The notes: generated by a model from the letters alone, not told the origin. Numbered from the stretch's first letter, positions 1 to 8,020 are shown. The stretch is 64,000 nucleotides of DNA from Jannaschia sp. W003 (GCF_025144335.1 NZ_CP083539.1:1861501-1925500), one strand, 5' to 3'. Numbers and translations: made by a program.

Positions 1-89
1 CCCCCACGGGTCCGACGGTGGTCTGCGTGGCCGCGCTGATGTTCGCCGCCTCGAACGCCGCGGCAGGCCTCCGCCGCCTCGTGCGCTGA
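1..89 (+). CDS. C-terminal end of a probable metal ABC transporter permease (partial)
   Basis: An open frame runs in from the left edge and stops at TGA 87-89. The visible 28 residues contain PTGPTVVCVAALMFAAS, which resembles the last transmembrane helix of ABC-3 family (ZnuB/MntB-like) permeases, where an SGPT-[IV]-V-x-VAA-L-F segment is common. Such permeases export no substrate themselves but form the membrane pore for zinc or manganese uptake. The remainder of the gene lies outside the window, so family assignment rests on one helix and is tentative. Confidence 0.42.
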   Translation, partial: PTGPTVVCVAALMFAASNAAAGLRRLVR

Positions 90-123
90 CGGCCCGCACC
101 CTCGCCCGGCCGCCACGGCGCGT

Positions 124-154
124 CCCCTGCACCCTTGCACCGCGGGCGCAGGGG
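124..154 (+). terminator. Hairpin downstream of the partial permease
   Basis: CCCCTGC (124-130) pairs with GCAGGGG (148-154) across a 17-nt loop, 35 bp after the permease stop codon. There is no following T-tract, so it is only a terminator-like structure. Confidence 0.3.
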
Positions 155-211
155 CCTACACGGGTGGGGTCGCGGGCGAAGGGACCGGGCCGGACGGGCA
201 GGGGAGGCACG

Positions 212-313
212 ATGCGCGAGTATTCCGGACCGGCGAACACCGCCGTCATCCCCAAGAAAGCCGACCGCGCCGGGGCCAGTCCCTGCGCCCCCGACGAGGC
301 CGCCGGCGACTGA
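212..313 (+). CDS. Possible 33-residue small ORF upstream of comD-like gene
   Basis: ATG at 212 follows GGGGAGG by a good Shine-Dalgarno spacing and the frame closes at TGA 311-313, giving 33 residues that start MREYSGPANTAVIPKK. It has no membrane segment and I recognise no family. The strong ribosome-binding site and position just ahead of the decarboxylase genes (40 bp) are the only support. It may be spurious in this GC-rich DNA or a leader peptide. Confidence 0.25.
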   Translation: MREYSGPANTAVIPKKADRAGASPCAPDEAAGD

Positions 314-353
314 GCCGCCACACGACGCACCTGCCCCAACCCCGGAGACCTCC

Positions 354-851
354 GTGAGCATATCAGAAAGAATCGTCGATGACCTCGTGGCGAACGAGAT
401 CGCCTTCGTCACCACGGTACCGTGCAAACAGCTCGGCGGCGTGATCGCCGAGTGCGAGGCCCGTCCCGAGATCCACCACGTCCCCTCCAACAAGGAGGAC
501 GAGGGCATGGGGCTGTGCGCCGGCGCGTGGATGGGCGGCAAGCGCCCCTGCATCATCATGCAGAACACCGCGCTCGGCGTAACCGTGAACACGCTGGTGA
601 CGCTCACGCAGTTCTACCGCATGCCCCTGCCGATGCTGATCTCCTACCGGGGCGAGCTGAAGGAGCCGGTGGCCTGCCAGGCCGAGATGGCGGTGCACAC
701 CAAGGCGCTGCTCGCGCAGCTCCACATCCCGACCTACCACTTCCACCGGCAGAGCGACGCCGAGGAGCTGGACGCGATCCTCAAGTACACCTTCATGTGC
801 AACAAGCCGGTCGCGATCCTGACCGACGCGACCTTCTGGGGAGGCTACTGA
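354..851 (+). CDS. comD: Sulfopyruvate/phosphonopyruvate decarboxylase, alpha (ThDP N-terminal domain) subunit
   Basis: The 165-residue protein matches the pyrimidine-binding (N-terminal) half of ThDP decarboxylases. It includes TVPCKQLGGV near residue 20, SNKEDEGMG with the ThDP-activating Glu near residue 46, and NTALGVTVNTL. Length fits ComD-type alpha subunits (about 165-170). I chose GTG 354 because GGAGA lies 5 nt upstream and the longer in-frame extension to 135 is Arg/Pro-rich and not conserved-looking. The beta subunit starts 2 nt after the stop. The pair would decarboxylate 3-sulfopyruvate to sulfoacetaldehyde (or phosphonopyruvate to phosphonoacetaldehyde). Neither xsc nor phosphonate genes are adjacent, so the substrate is unresolved. 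Confidence 0.82.
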   Translation: MSISERIVDDLVANEIAFVTTVPCKQLGGVIAECEARPEIHHVPSNKEDEGMGLCAGAWMGGKRPCIIMQNTALGVTVNTLVTLTQFYRMPLPMLISYRGELKEPVACQAEMAVHTKALLAQLHIPTYHFHRQSDAEELDAILKYTFMCNKPVAILTDATFWGGY

Positions 852-852
852 T

Positions 853-1407
853 ATGATCCGCTCCGAGATCCTGCGCGAGATCGCGCCCATCCTCCGCGAC
901 CACCTGGTGGTGTGCAACATCGGGCTCCCGAGCCAGGAGCTGCACATGATCGACGACCAGCCCACCAACTTCTACATGCTGGGCACCATGGGGCTGGCCT
1001 CCTCGATCGGCCTCGGGCTGGCCTTGGCGCAGCCCAAGACCGTGATCGCCATCGACGGCGACGGCTCGGTGCTGACCAACCTCGGCACGCTGCCCACCAT
1101 CGCCAACAACGTGGCCGACAACTTCGTGCTGATGATCGTCGACAACGGCTCCTACGGCTCCACCGGCGACCAGCCGACCTACGCGGGCAAGAAGACCTCG
1201 CTTGCAAAGGTGGCCGAGGCCTGCGGCTGCGAGAACGTCGTGGAGTGCCGGGCCGAGGACACCGGCGCGGAGCTGCAGCGCGCGATCGACGGGGGGCGCA
1301 TGACCGTGCTCGTGGTGAAGTGCGAGAGCGGCAACGTGAAGGTGCCCGTGATCACCAAGGACCCGGTGGTGATCCGCCAGCGCTTCATGGAGGCCGTGCA
1401 GGCCTGA
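853..1407 (+). CDS. comE: Sulfopyruvate/phosphonopyruvate decarboxylase, beta (ThDP C-terminal domain) subunit
   Basis: This 184-residue protein is the pyrophosphate-binding half of a ThDP enzyme. It has MGLASSIGLGLALAQP and the cofactor-metal motif starting IDGDGSVLTNLG and ending in DNGSYGSTG (the GDG-N-N module). It starts at ATG 853, one nucleotide past the alpha-subunit stop, so the two are co-translated. Two-gene organisation and size match ComE rather than single-chain phosphonopyruvate decarboxylase of about 380 residues. Residues YAGKKTSLAKVAEACG fit this family. The likely product of the complex is sulfoacetaldehyde, by family analogy. Confidence 0.82.
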   Translation: MIRSEILREIAPILRDHLVVCNIGLPSQELHMIDDQPTNFYMLGTMGLASSIGLGLALAQPKTVIAIDGDGSVLTNLGTLPTIANNVADNFVLMIVDNGSYGSTGDQPTYAGKKTSLAKVAEACGCENVVECRAEDTGAELQRAIDGGRMTVLVVKCESGNVKVPVITKDPVVIRQRFMEAVQA

Positions 1408-1417
1408 GCCTCGGGGG

Positions 1418-1436
1418 CGGGCGGCCTTGCCGCCCG
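1418..1436 (+). terminator. Hairpin after comDE-like genes
   Basis: CGGGCGGC, CTT loop, GCCGCCCG begins 10 nt after the comE-like stop. Stem is perfect (8 bp) but no T-run follows. Confidence 0.4.
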
Positions 1437-1498
1437 TCCGCGGCCATACTCCCGCCCCGGGGACGTGCGATGTGCCCCCCGCAGCCGGAGGAAGCGCG

Positions 1499-2470
1499 AT
1501 GTTCGACGAGATCGAGGAGACCTGCCGCGCGGCGCTCGGGCACGCCCCCGAGGCGCTGGAGTTCCCCGGCGGGATCGGCCGCAAGACCATGATCGCCGTG
1601 GTGCGGGGGCGGCGCTACGTGATCTCGCGCCGCCGCTCCGAAGCCCGGGCGCGGCTCGAGGCCGGGGTGCTTCGGGCGCTCGCGCCCACCGGCGCGGTGC
1701 CGGGCCTCCTCCACCGCGGCGGCCGCTGGATCGTGCAGGAGCACGTGCCGGGCCCCCGCCTCAGCGGCGCCATCGACGCCGCCGACGGGCCGGGTGCCGA
1801 GACGCTGATGGACCGCGGCGCGACGGGCCTCGTGGCGATGCAGCAGGAGGGCGCGCGCGCCGGCCTCGCCTCGCGCGTGCCGCCGCTCGGCACCCGCGAC
1901 GTCTGGCTCGACGAGCTGCTGTCGATGCCCGCGCGGCTAGCGGACACCCTCGGCATGGAGCCCCCGCGCTTCGACGCCGGGGCGGCGCGCCCCGCACTGC
2001 GCGCCGGCCCGCCGGTCTTCGTGAAGTGGGACGCGCGCACCGGCAACGCGATCCTCGGAGACGACGGGCGCATCCGCTGGATCGACTGGGAGCACTGCGG
2101 CGCCCGCAACGCGGTCGACGACCTCGTGTGGATGTTCGGCGACGAGTGGACGCCGGACTGCCCCGAGGTCGAGCGCGCCGCCGTGACGCGCCTCGCGGAC
2201 GCCCACGGGCTGGAGCGCACGGCCACGGCGGGGGCATTCGCGGCGATGGGCGCGCTCCACGCCTGCGTGCGCCTGGCGCTGATCCTCGCGCGCAAGGGAG
2301 AGGGGGGCTGGTGGTCGCACGGTGGCGCGCTGGCCGCCGACCGCGTCGGCGTCACGCGCCGCGTGGCCGCCCGCCTCGCGCGACGCGGGGCCCGCTGGAG
2401 CGAGGCCGCGCCCGGAATGTCGCCGCTGTCGGGCTTCTTCGGTGCGGTGCCGGAGCACCTGCCGCGCTAG
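1499..2470 (+). CDS. Phosphotransferase (APH-like kinase fold) family protein
   Basis: A 323-residue protein of aminoglycoside phosphotransferase/choline kinase fold. The N-lobe has a Gly-rich FPGGIGRKT near residue 22, QEHVPGP as hinge near 80, then a catalytic-loop-like VKWDARTGN (175-183) and a metal-site IDWEHCG (195-201). In canonical members the catalytic loop is H-G-D-x4-N; here the residue two before Asp is Lys, not His, while Asp and Asn remain. ATG 1499 is preceded by GGAGGAAG. Substrate cannot be inferred; resistance function should not be assumed. The gene converges on the marR-like gene and the two share a CTAG stop. Confidence 0.7.
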   Translation: MFDEIEETCRAALGHAPEALEFPGGIGRKTMIAVVRGRRYVISRRRSEARARLEAGVLRALAPTGAVPGLLHRGGRWIVQEHVPGPRLSGAIDAADGPGAETLMDRGATGLVAMQQEGARAGLASRVPPLGTRDVWLDELLSMPARLADTLGMEPPRFDAGAARPALRAGPPVFVKWDARTGNAILGDDGRIRWIDWEHCGARNAVDDLVWMFGDEWTPDCPEVERAAVTRLADAHGLERTATAGAFAAMGALHACVRLALILARKGEGGWWSHGGALAADRVGVTRRVAARLARRGARWSEAAPGMSPLSGFFGAVPEHLPR

Positions 2471-2955
2471 TGGTCGTCGGGGTCCGGGACCTCACCGTGA
2501 TCCGACGCTTCGTCGAGCTGCGCGAGCACGCGCATGAACACCTTCATGTCCTCGGGCGAGATGTCGCGGGTCAGCAACTCCTGGCGGCGGCGGATCACCG
2601 GCACCAGTCGCTCGATCGTCGCGCTGCCCTCGGGCGTGATGCGCAGCACCTGGCGGCGGCTGTCGCGCGGGTCGGGACGGAGCTCCACGAGACCGCGGGC
2701 GGCGAGTCCCTTGATCTTTCGGCTGAGCTGGCCCTTGTCCATCTGCACCTGCCGCGCGAGCGTCGCCATCGTGGTCGGCCCGCCCGCGTCGAGCAGGCGC
2801 ATCAGGCGCCACTCGGCCACCGTCATGTCGGAATGGGCCCGCAGGAGGTTGGTGGTGTGCGCCGTCAGCTTGCTTTGGGTGCGCGAAAGGCGGAACGTCA
2901 CGAACGACGTGAGTTTGGCGATCGTCTCCGGCAGGTGGTGTGCGGCTTCTGACAT
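2467..2955 (-). CDS. MarR family transcriptional regulator
   Basis: The 162-residue protein (start MSEAAHH) has the MarR winged-helix core: DMTVAEWRLMRLL, then TMATLARQVQMDKGQLSRKIKGLAARGLV as the recognition helix-turn-helix, and a wing with DPRDSRRQVLRITPEG. An alternative start at 2991 would give 12 more residues, but that start sits inside a perfect-arm inverted repeat (2971-2988) which is better read as the operator in the untranslated region. The divergent neighbour is the oxidoreductase-selD fusion starting at 3083, so the repeat could control both. The effector is unknown. Confidence 0.88.
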   Translation of the reverse strand: MSEAAHHLPETIAKLTSFVTFRLSRTQSKLTAHTTNLLRAHSDMTVAEWRLMRLLDAGGPTTMATLARQVQMDKGQLSRKIKGLAARGLVELRPDPRDSRRQVLRITPEGSATIERLVPVIRRRQELLTRDISPEDMKVFMRVLAQLDEASDHGEVPDPDDH

Positions 2956-2970
2956 GGGCGCGAAGGTCGC

Positions 2971-2988
2971 ACCCCTCAGATGAGGGGT
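2971..2988. promoter_or_regulatory. Palindromic operator candidate between marR-like and selD-fusion genes
   Basis: ACCCCTCA and TGAGGGGT form 8-bp perfect arms around a 2-nt GA spacer. It is 15 bp upstream of the MarR start at 2955 and about 100 bp upstream of the divergent gene. Size and symmetry fit a MarR dimer site; autoregulation is inferred. Confidence 0.55.
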
Positions 2989-3082
2989 CAACGGCCTGTT
3001 GGTCGCGTGAGGCTTCCGGGCAACGCCTTCGTGTGGGAGCGGGCGGACCGCGCCCCTGTCGCCGGGCCGCCGGACGGCCTAG

Positions 3083-5245
3083 GTGGCGGGGATGCACGGC
3101 GACGTTCCCCTCACCCGAGACCTCCTCTTGATCGGCGGCGGCCACGCCCACGCGCTGGTGCTGCGACGCTGGGGCATGGCGCCCCAGCCGGGCGTGCGCG
3201 TCACCGTGGTGAACCCCGGACCGACGGCACCCTACACGGGCATGTTGCCCGGCCATGTGGCGGGACACTACGCGCGGGGCGATCTGGACATCGACCTCGT
3301 GCGGCTGGCGCGCGTCGCGGGGGCGCGGCTGATCGACGGAGCGGTGGACCGGATCGAAGCGGGGCGCGCGCATGTCGCGGGGCGGGGCTGGATCGCGTTC
3401 GACGTCGCCTCACTCGACGTCGGCATCACCGGCGAGATGACCGACCTCGAGGGGTTCGCGGAGCATGCCGTGGGCGCCAAGCCCCTCGGACGCTTTGCCG
3501 AGGCCTGGCGCGCGCATCGCGATGCGGCGCGGTCCGGCGCGCGGGCAGGCGACGCCGCGGTGATCGGCGGCGGCGTGGCCGGGGTGGAGCTGGCGATGGC
3601 CATGACGCACGCGCTTCCGGGCGCGCGGATCACGGTGCTCGAAGCCGAGGCGGCGCTGACCGGCGTGGCGGATCGCGCGCGACGGTGCCTGCTGGCCGCG
3701 ATGAAGGATCTCGGGGTGACCTTGCGCACGAACGCCCGCGTCGAGCGGGTGGAGGCCGAACGCGTGGTGCTTGCGGACGGCGCGGTGCCCTCGCGCTTCA
3801 CCGTCGGGGCGGGCGGCGCGCGGCCCCACGGGTGGCTCGCCGCGAGCGGGCTGCCCTCGCACGAGGGTTTCGTGCGCGTCGGCCCGACGCTCCAGGTCGA
3901 GGGCCACCCGAACCTCTTCGCGGTCGGCGACTGCGCGCATCTCGACCATGCGCCCCGTCCCAAGGCCGGTGTCTTCGCCGTGCGCGCCGCCCCGGTGCTG
4001 GAGCGCAACCTTCGCGCAGTGCTGGCGGGCGAGACGCTGCCGGCACGGTTCCGGCCCCAGCGGCGCTACCTGAAGCTCGTCTCGCTCGGGGGGCGGCGCG
4101 CGCTCGCCGAGCGGGGCGGGTGGTCGCCCCCGCTGCCCGAGCGCCTGACGTGGTGGTGGAAGGACCGCATCGACCGCCGGTTCATGGAGAAGCTCACGGA
4201 CCTGCCCGCGATGCCAGCGCCCCCCGTTCCGCGCGGCGCGGCGGCGGGCGTTTCCGAGGCACTGGGCGGCAAGCCGCTCTGCGGCGGCTGTGGCTCGAAG
4301 GTTGGGCCGGGCGCGCTGGGCAGGGCGCTTGCGGACCTACCCCCGCCCACCCGCTCCGACGTGCTGTCGCGCCCCGGCGACGACGCCGCGGTGCTGGTGC
4401 ACGGGGAGCGCTCGCAGGTGCTGACCACGGACCACCTGCGCGCCTTCACGCTCGACCACGCCCTGATGGCCCGCATCGCCGCGGTCCACGCGCTGGGCGA
4501 CGTCTGGGCGATGGGCGCCGAGCCGCAGGCGGCGCTCGCGCAGCTCGTGCTGCCGCGCATAACCGACGCGCTGGCCGAGCGGACCCTGCGCGAGATGCTC
4601 GCGGCGGCCTCCGAGGTGATCCGCGGCGCCGGGGCCGAGCTGGTGGGTGGGCACACAACGATGGGGGCCGAGATGACGGTGGGCTTCTCGATCACCGGCC
4701 TCGCGGGGCGGGCCATCGGCCACGACGGCGCGCGGGCAGGGGATGCGCTGGTGCTGACCAAGCCGCTCGGGACGGGGGTGATCCTCGCGGGTGAGATGGC
4801 GGGCCGGGCGCCGGGCGCGGCGGTGACGGCCTGTCTCGCGGCGATGGCCCGACCGCAGGGCGAGGCGGCGGCGATCCTCGGCGGGGCGCACGCGATGACC
4901 GACGTGACGGGGTTCGGTCTGGCCGGGCACCTCCTGCGGATCTGCGAGGCGAGCGGCGTGGGCGCGGAGATCGCGGTGGATGCGCTGCCGCTCTATGGAG
5001 GCGCGGCTGCGCTGGCGGAGGCGGGCGTCGCGTCCACCATCCACGGCGCCAACGTCGCCGCGGCTCCGGTGATGGGACGGGGCGGCTGGATGCTGCACGA
5101 TCCGCAGACGGCGGGGGGGCTGCTGGCGGCTGTGCCCGAGGACGAGGCGGACGCGCTTGTGGAGCGGCTGCGCGCAGCGGGGTTCGTGGCGGCGGCGCGG
5201 ATCGGGCAGGTGGTCGAGGGACCGGCGGTGTTGCGGGGGATGTGA
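3083..5245 (+). CDS. selD: FAD-dependent pyridine nucleotide oxidoreductase fused to selenide, water dikinase
   Basis: A 720-residue two-domain protein. Residues about 12-370 are an NDH-2/sulfide:quinone reductase-like flavoprotein: LLIGGGHAHA (15-24), a second Rossmann motif AVIGGGVAGVEL (159-170), and VGDCAHLDHAPRPKAG (281-296). Residues about 390-720 are selenophosphate synthetase with CGGCGSK (catalytic Cys403 and Lys406), LTTDHLRAF, GDVWAMGAEP, GGHTTMG, KPLGTG, TDVTGFGLAGHLL and DPQTAGG. All expected SelD residues are present, so it should make selenophosphate from selenide and ATP; the flavin domain may supply reduced selenium. The start may be GTG 3083 or ATG 3092. The facing gene mnmH consumes selenophosphate. 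Confidence 0.9.
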   Translation: MAGMHGDVPLTRDLLLIGGGHAHALVLRRWGMAPQPGVRVTVVNPGPTAPYTGMLPGHVAGHYARGDLDIDLVRLARVAGARLIDGAVDRIEAGRAHVAGRGWIAFDVASLDVGITGEMTDLEGFAEHAVGAKPLGRFAEAWRAHRDAARSGARAGDAAVIGGGVAGVELAMAMTHALPGARITVLEAEAALTGVADRARRCLLAAMKDLGVTLRTNARVERVEAERVVLADGAVPSRFTVGAGGARPHGWLAASGLPSHEGFVRVGPTLQVEGHPNLFAVGDCAHLDHAPRPKAGVFAVRAAPVLERNLRAVLAGETLPARFRPQRRYLKLVSLGGRRALAERGGWSPPLPERLTWWWKDRIDRRFMEKLTDLPAMPAPPVPRGAAAGVSEALGGKPLCGGCGSKVGPGALGRALADLPPPTRSDVLSRPGDDAAVLVHGERSQVLTTDHLRAFTLDHALMARIAAVHALGDVWAMGAEPQAALAQLVLPRITDALAERTLREMLAAASEVIRGAGAELVGGHTTMGAEMTVGFSITGLAGRAIGHDGARAGDALVLTKPLGTGVILAGEMAGRAPGAAVTACLAAMARPQGEAAAILGGAHAMTDVTGFGLAGHLLRICEASGVGAEIAVDALPLYGGAAALAEAGVASTIHGANVAAAPVMGRGGWMLHDPQTAGGLLAAVPEDEADALVERLRAAGFVAAARIGQVVEGPAVLRGM

Positions 5246-5255
5246 GGCGCGCCAC

Positions 5256-5276
5256 GCCCCGGCCTTGCGCCGGGGC
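5256..5276. repeat. REP-like palindrome, copy 1
   Basis: GCCCCGGC, CTTGC loop, GCCGGGGC, flanked by CAC and CTCTGG. The same arms and flanks recur at 9989-10009. Lies between the convergent selD fusion and mnmH and may also end selD transcription. Confidence 0.6.
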
Positions 5277-5293
5277 CTCTGGTTGCCGGAAGC

Positions 5294-5325
5294 GCTTCGC
5301 ACCAAAAATGCTTCGCACCAAAAAT
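5294..5325. repeat. Tandem duplication of a 16-bp unit
   Basis: GCTTCGCACCAAAAAT occurs twice head-to-tail without spacer. It is a locally AT-rich patch between two palindromes in the selD-mnmH intergenic space. Confidence 0.8.
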
Positions 5326-5347
5326 GCAGTGCTGGCGGAGGGCAGGG

Positions 5348-5368
5348 GCCCCGGATCAAGTCCGGGGC
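5348..5368. repeat. REP-like palindrome overlapping mnmH 3' end
   Basis: GCCCCGGA, TCAAG loop, TCCGGGGC. It overlaps the mnmH stop codon (5356-5358), so the final codons of mnmH lie within the stem; likely terminator for the minus-strand gene. Confidence 0.55.
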
Positions 5369-6417
5369 GTAGCCTCGCGGGCAGCCGCCGCCACGACCTG
5401 CGGCACCGCTGCCCGCAGCGACGCCGCATCCAGATCGTCCAACCGCAGCGTCGCCACCGGTGCCCGCTCGCCCCGCAGCGCGTGCTTGTAGCGGCGGTCG
5501 TAGTGGTGCTCGATCAGCCCCTCGGCGAGCGCCGCGAAGCGCCCCTCGCGGGCCAGCGCGTGCCAAGCCTCGATCCGCTCGGCGGGCTGGTAGGGGCGCA
5601 GCGCGTCGATCCGCTCGCGCAGCAGCGCGGCGTCCTCCACGAGGTCAGGATAGGCCCGCGTCAGATGCGCCGCGCGCGCCGCCACGGGAGCCTCGATCAC
5701 CACCACGGGCGCCGCGCGCATGGCCTTCCACAGCGACGGCGGCAGGAGGATGCGCCCGATAGCGTTCGACTCGGCCTCCAGGAACACCGGGCGCGCGGGA
5801 TCGAGCGCCACCAGCTCCGCGGCGAGCCGGCTCTCGAAGCCCTTCTGCGCGGGCTGCTCCCCCAGCCCGCCGAAGTTCGAGCCCCGGTGGTTCGCCAGCC
5901 CCTCCAGGTCCACCACCTGCTCGCCCGCCTCAGCCAGCGCATCGAGGAGGTGGGTCTTCGCCGTGCCCGTGCCGCCATCGATCAGCACGATGCGGTGGGG
6001 CACCTGCTCTTCGTAGAGCGCGCGCGAGACCAGCGCGCGGTACGCCTTGTAGCCCCCCGCCACGGTGTCCGCGCGCCAGCCGACCTGCTGGAGGATGGAT
6101 GCGAACGAGCCCGACCGCTGCCCGCCCCGCCAGCAGTACACCAAGGGCCGCCACCCGCCGCCCCGGCTCGCGAGCGGCCCCTCCAAGTGCGCGGCGGCAT
6201 TGCGCGCCACCAGCGCGGCCCCGACCTTGCGCGCGAGGAAGCGGTCCTCGCGCACGTAGATGGTACCCACCTTCGCCCGTTCCGCGTCCGAGAGCACCGG
6301 CAGGCTGATGGCGCCGGGCACGTGGTCCTCGGCGAACTCCGCGGGCGAGCGCACGTCGATGACCTCGTCGAAGGGCAGGGCCGCGAGCGCGGCGAGCGAT
6401 GCGAGTTCCACGGGCAT
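5356..6417 (-). CDS. mnmH: tRNA 2-selenouridine synthase
   Basis: The 353-residue protein has an N-terminal rhodanese domain (DVRSPAEFAEDHVPGAISLP at 21-40) whose active loop is YCWRGGQRSGS with catalytic Cys95. A C-terminal P-loop domain has GGTGTAKT (148-155), followed by GLANHRGSNFG and FLEAESNAIGR, both typical of MnmH/SelU. It replaces sulfur in 2-thiouridine of tRNA wobble position 34 by selenium using selenophosphate. The selD gene faces it from the left, so donor and user sit together. GGAGG lies upstream of ATG 6417. Length is normal for the family. Confidence 0.95.
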   Translation of the reverse strand: MPVELASLAALAALPFDEVIDVRSPAEFAEDHVPGAISLPVLSDAERAKVGTIYVREDRFLARKVGAALVARNAAAHLEGPLASRGGGWRPLVYCWRGGQRSGSFASILQQVGWRADTVAGGYKAYRALVSRALYEEQVPHRIVLIDGGTGTAKTHLLDALAEAGEQVVDLEGLANHRGSNFGGLGEQPAQKGFESRLAAELVALDPARPVFLEAESNAIGRILLPPSLWKAMRAAPVVVIEAPVAARAAHLTRAYPDLVEDAALLRERIDALRPYQPAERIEAWHALAREGRFAALAEGLIEHHYDRRYKHALRGERAPVATLRLDDLDAASLRAAVPQVVAAAAREATPRT

Positions 6418-6568
6418 GGGCCACCTCCGGAGCGAGGCTCTAGCCTCCGAGGCTGCGGTTGGCCATGATGCGGGACGTTGACGCGCGCGTTATGCCGCAC
6501 CGCGGCGTGGTCGCGGAGACCGGCCCGGCGACGTATATGGATGGCAGGCAGACAGAGGTCATACCGTC

Positions 6569-8020
6569 ATGTTCGAGTCCTTCGACGCGGTGCTCCTGGC
6601 ACGCATCCAGTTCGCCTTCACCGTCTCGTTCCACTTCCTGTTCCCGGCCTTCACGATCGGGCTCGCATCCTACCTCGCGGTGCTCAACGCGCTGTGGCTT
6701 TGGACCAAGAAGCAGCACTACCTCGACCTGTTCCGCTACTGGGTGAAGATCTTCGCGCTGGCCTTCGCCATGGGCGTCGTGTCGGGCATCGTGATGAGCT
6801 ACCAGTTCGGCACCAACTGGTCGGTGTTCTCGGACAAGGCCGGCCCCGTGATCGGCGCGCCCATGGCCTACGAGGTGCTTTCGGCCTTCTTCCTGGAGGC
6901 GGGCTTCCTCGGCATCATGCTGTTCGGGCGCGACCGGGTCGGCCCCGCGCTGCACATGGCGGCCTGCGCCGCGGTGGCGGCGGGCACGTTCTTCTCGGCC
7001 TTCTGGATCCTGTCGGTGAACTCGTGGATGCACACCCCCGCGGGCTTCGAGATCGACCCCGACACGGGCCAGTTCGTCGCCACCAACTTCTGGGAGGTGG
7101 TGTTCAACCCCTCGTTCCCCTACCGCCTCGCGCACACCGTGACGGCGGCCTACCTGACCACGGCGTTCATCGTGGGCGGCGTGGGCGCGTTCCACCTCCT
7201 GCGCCGGCGCCGCCGGGGCGAGGGTGTCAGCCCCGCCACGCGCACCATGTTCTCGATGGCGATGTGGATGGCCGCGATCGTGGCCCCGATCCAGATCGGC
7301 CTCGGCGACGCGCACGGCCTCAACACCCTCGAGCACCAGCCCGCCAAGGTCATGGCCATGGAGGGCCACTACGAGAGCCACGAGCACGGCGCGCCGCTCT
7401 ACCTGTTCGGCATCCCGAACGATGCGGAGCAGCGGCTCGACTACGCGGTGGGCATCCCGAAGCTGTCGTCGCTGATCCTCAAGCACGACCTCGACGCGCC
7501 GCTCGCCGGCCTCGACACGATCCCCGACGACGAGCAGCCGCCCGTGGCCATCGTGTTCTGGTCCTTCCGCGTCATGGTCGCCATCGGCTTCGCGATGCTG
7601 GGTCTGGGGCTGTGGTCGCTCTGGGCGCGCTGGCGCGGCACGCTCTACGACAGCCCGTGGCTGCACCGGGCGGCCGTGCTTATGACGCCCTCGGGGCTCG
7701 TGGCCGTGCTCGCGGGCTGGATCACCACCGAGGTGGGCCGCCAGCCCTACACGGTCTACGGCTTCCTGCGGACCGCCGACAGCGTGGCGCCGCTGGACGC
7801 GCCCGCCGTGGCCACTTCGCTGATCGCCTTCGTTGTGGTGTACTTCGCGGTGTTCGGCGCGGGCACTTGGTACATTCTGCGGCTGATGAGCCACCACCCG
7901 CACGTGGGCGAGGACCGGCTGAAGGACTCGATCGACGGGCCGATCCGCACCGCGGGCACCACGCCCGCGGCCGAGGTGGCCGCGCAGCAGGGGCGCCGCA
8001 TGCCCGTTCCGGGGGAGTGA
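6569..8020 (+). CDS. cydA: Cytochrome bd-type ubiquinol oxidase subunit I (CioA type)
   Basis: A 483-residue polytopic membrane protein. Haem ligands and gating residues are visible: His22 in VSFHFLFP, Glu102 and Glu110 in AYEVLSAFFLEAG, and His189 in RLAHTVTAAYL. The short Q-loop HQPAKVMAMEGHYES carries the quinol-binding Lys and Glu. The lack of a long Q-loop insert marks the CioA (cyanide-insensitive) subtype. It oxidises ubiquinol and reduces O2 to water in the cytoplasmic membrane. cydB follows after 4 nt behind GGGGGAG, and a 31-residue subunit gene follows cydB, giving a three-gene operon. Confidence 0.95.
   Translation: MFESFDAVLLARIQFAFTVSFHFLFPAFTIGLASYLAVLNALWLWTKKQHYLDLFRYWVKIFALAFAMGVVSGIVMSYQFGTNWSVFSDKAGPVIGAPMAYEVLSAFFLEAGFLGIMLFGRDRVGPALHMAACAAVAAGTFFSAFWILSVNSWMHTPAGFEIDPDTGQFVATNFWEVVFNPSFPYRLAHTVTAAYLTTAFIVGGVGAFHLLRRRRRGEGVSPATRTMFSMAMWMAAIVAPIQIGLGDAHGLNTLEHQPAKVMAMEGHYESHEHGAPLYLFGIPNDAEQRLDYAVGIPKLSSLILKHDLDAPLAGLDTIPDDEQPPVAIVFWSFRVMVAIGFAMLGLGLWSLWARWRGTLYDSPWLHRAAVLMTPSGLVAVLAGWITTEVGRQPYTVYGFLRTADSVAPLDAPAVATSLIAFVVVYFAVFGAGTWYILRLMSHHPHVGEDRLKDSIDGPIRTAGTTPAAEVAAQQGRRMPVPGE

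Noticed and set aside
135..353. N-terminal extension of the comD-like protein from ATG 135
   Set aside because: The extension is Arg/Gly/Pro-rich and not like the family; GTG 354 has a good Shine-Dalgarno and gives the normal length.
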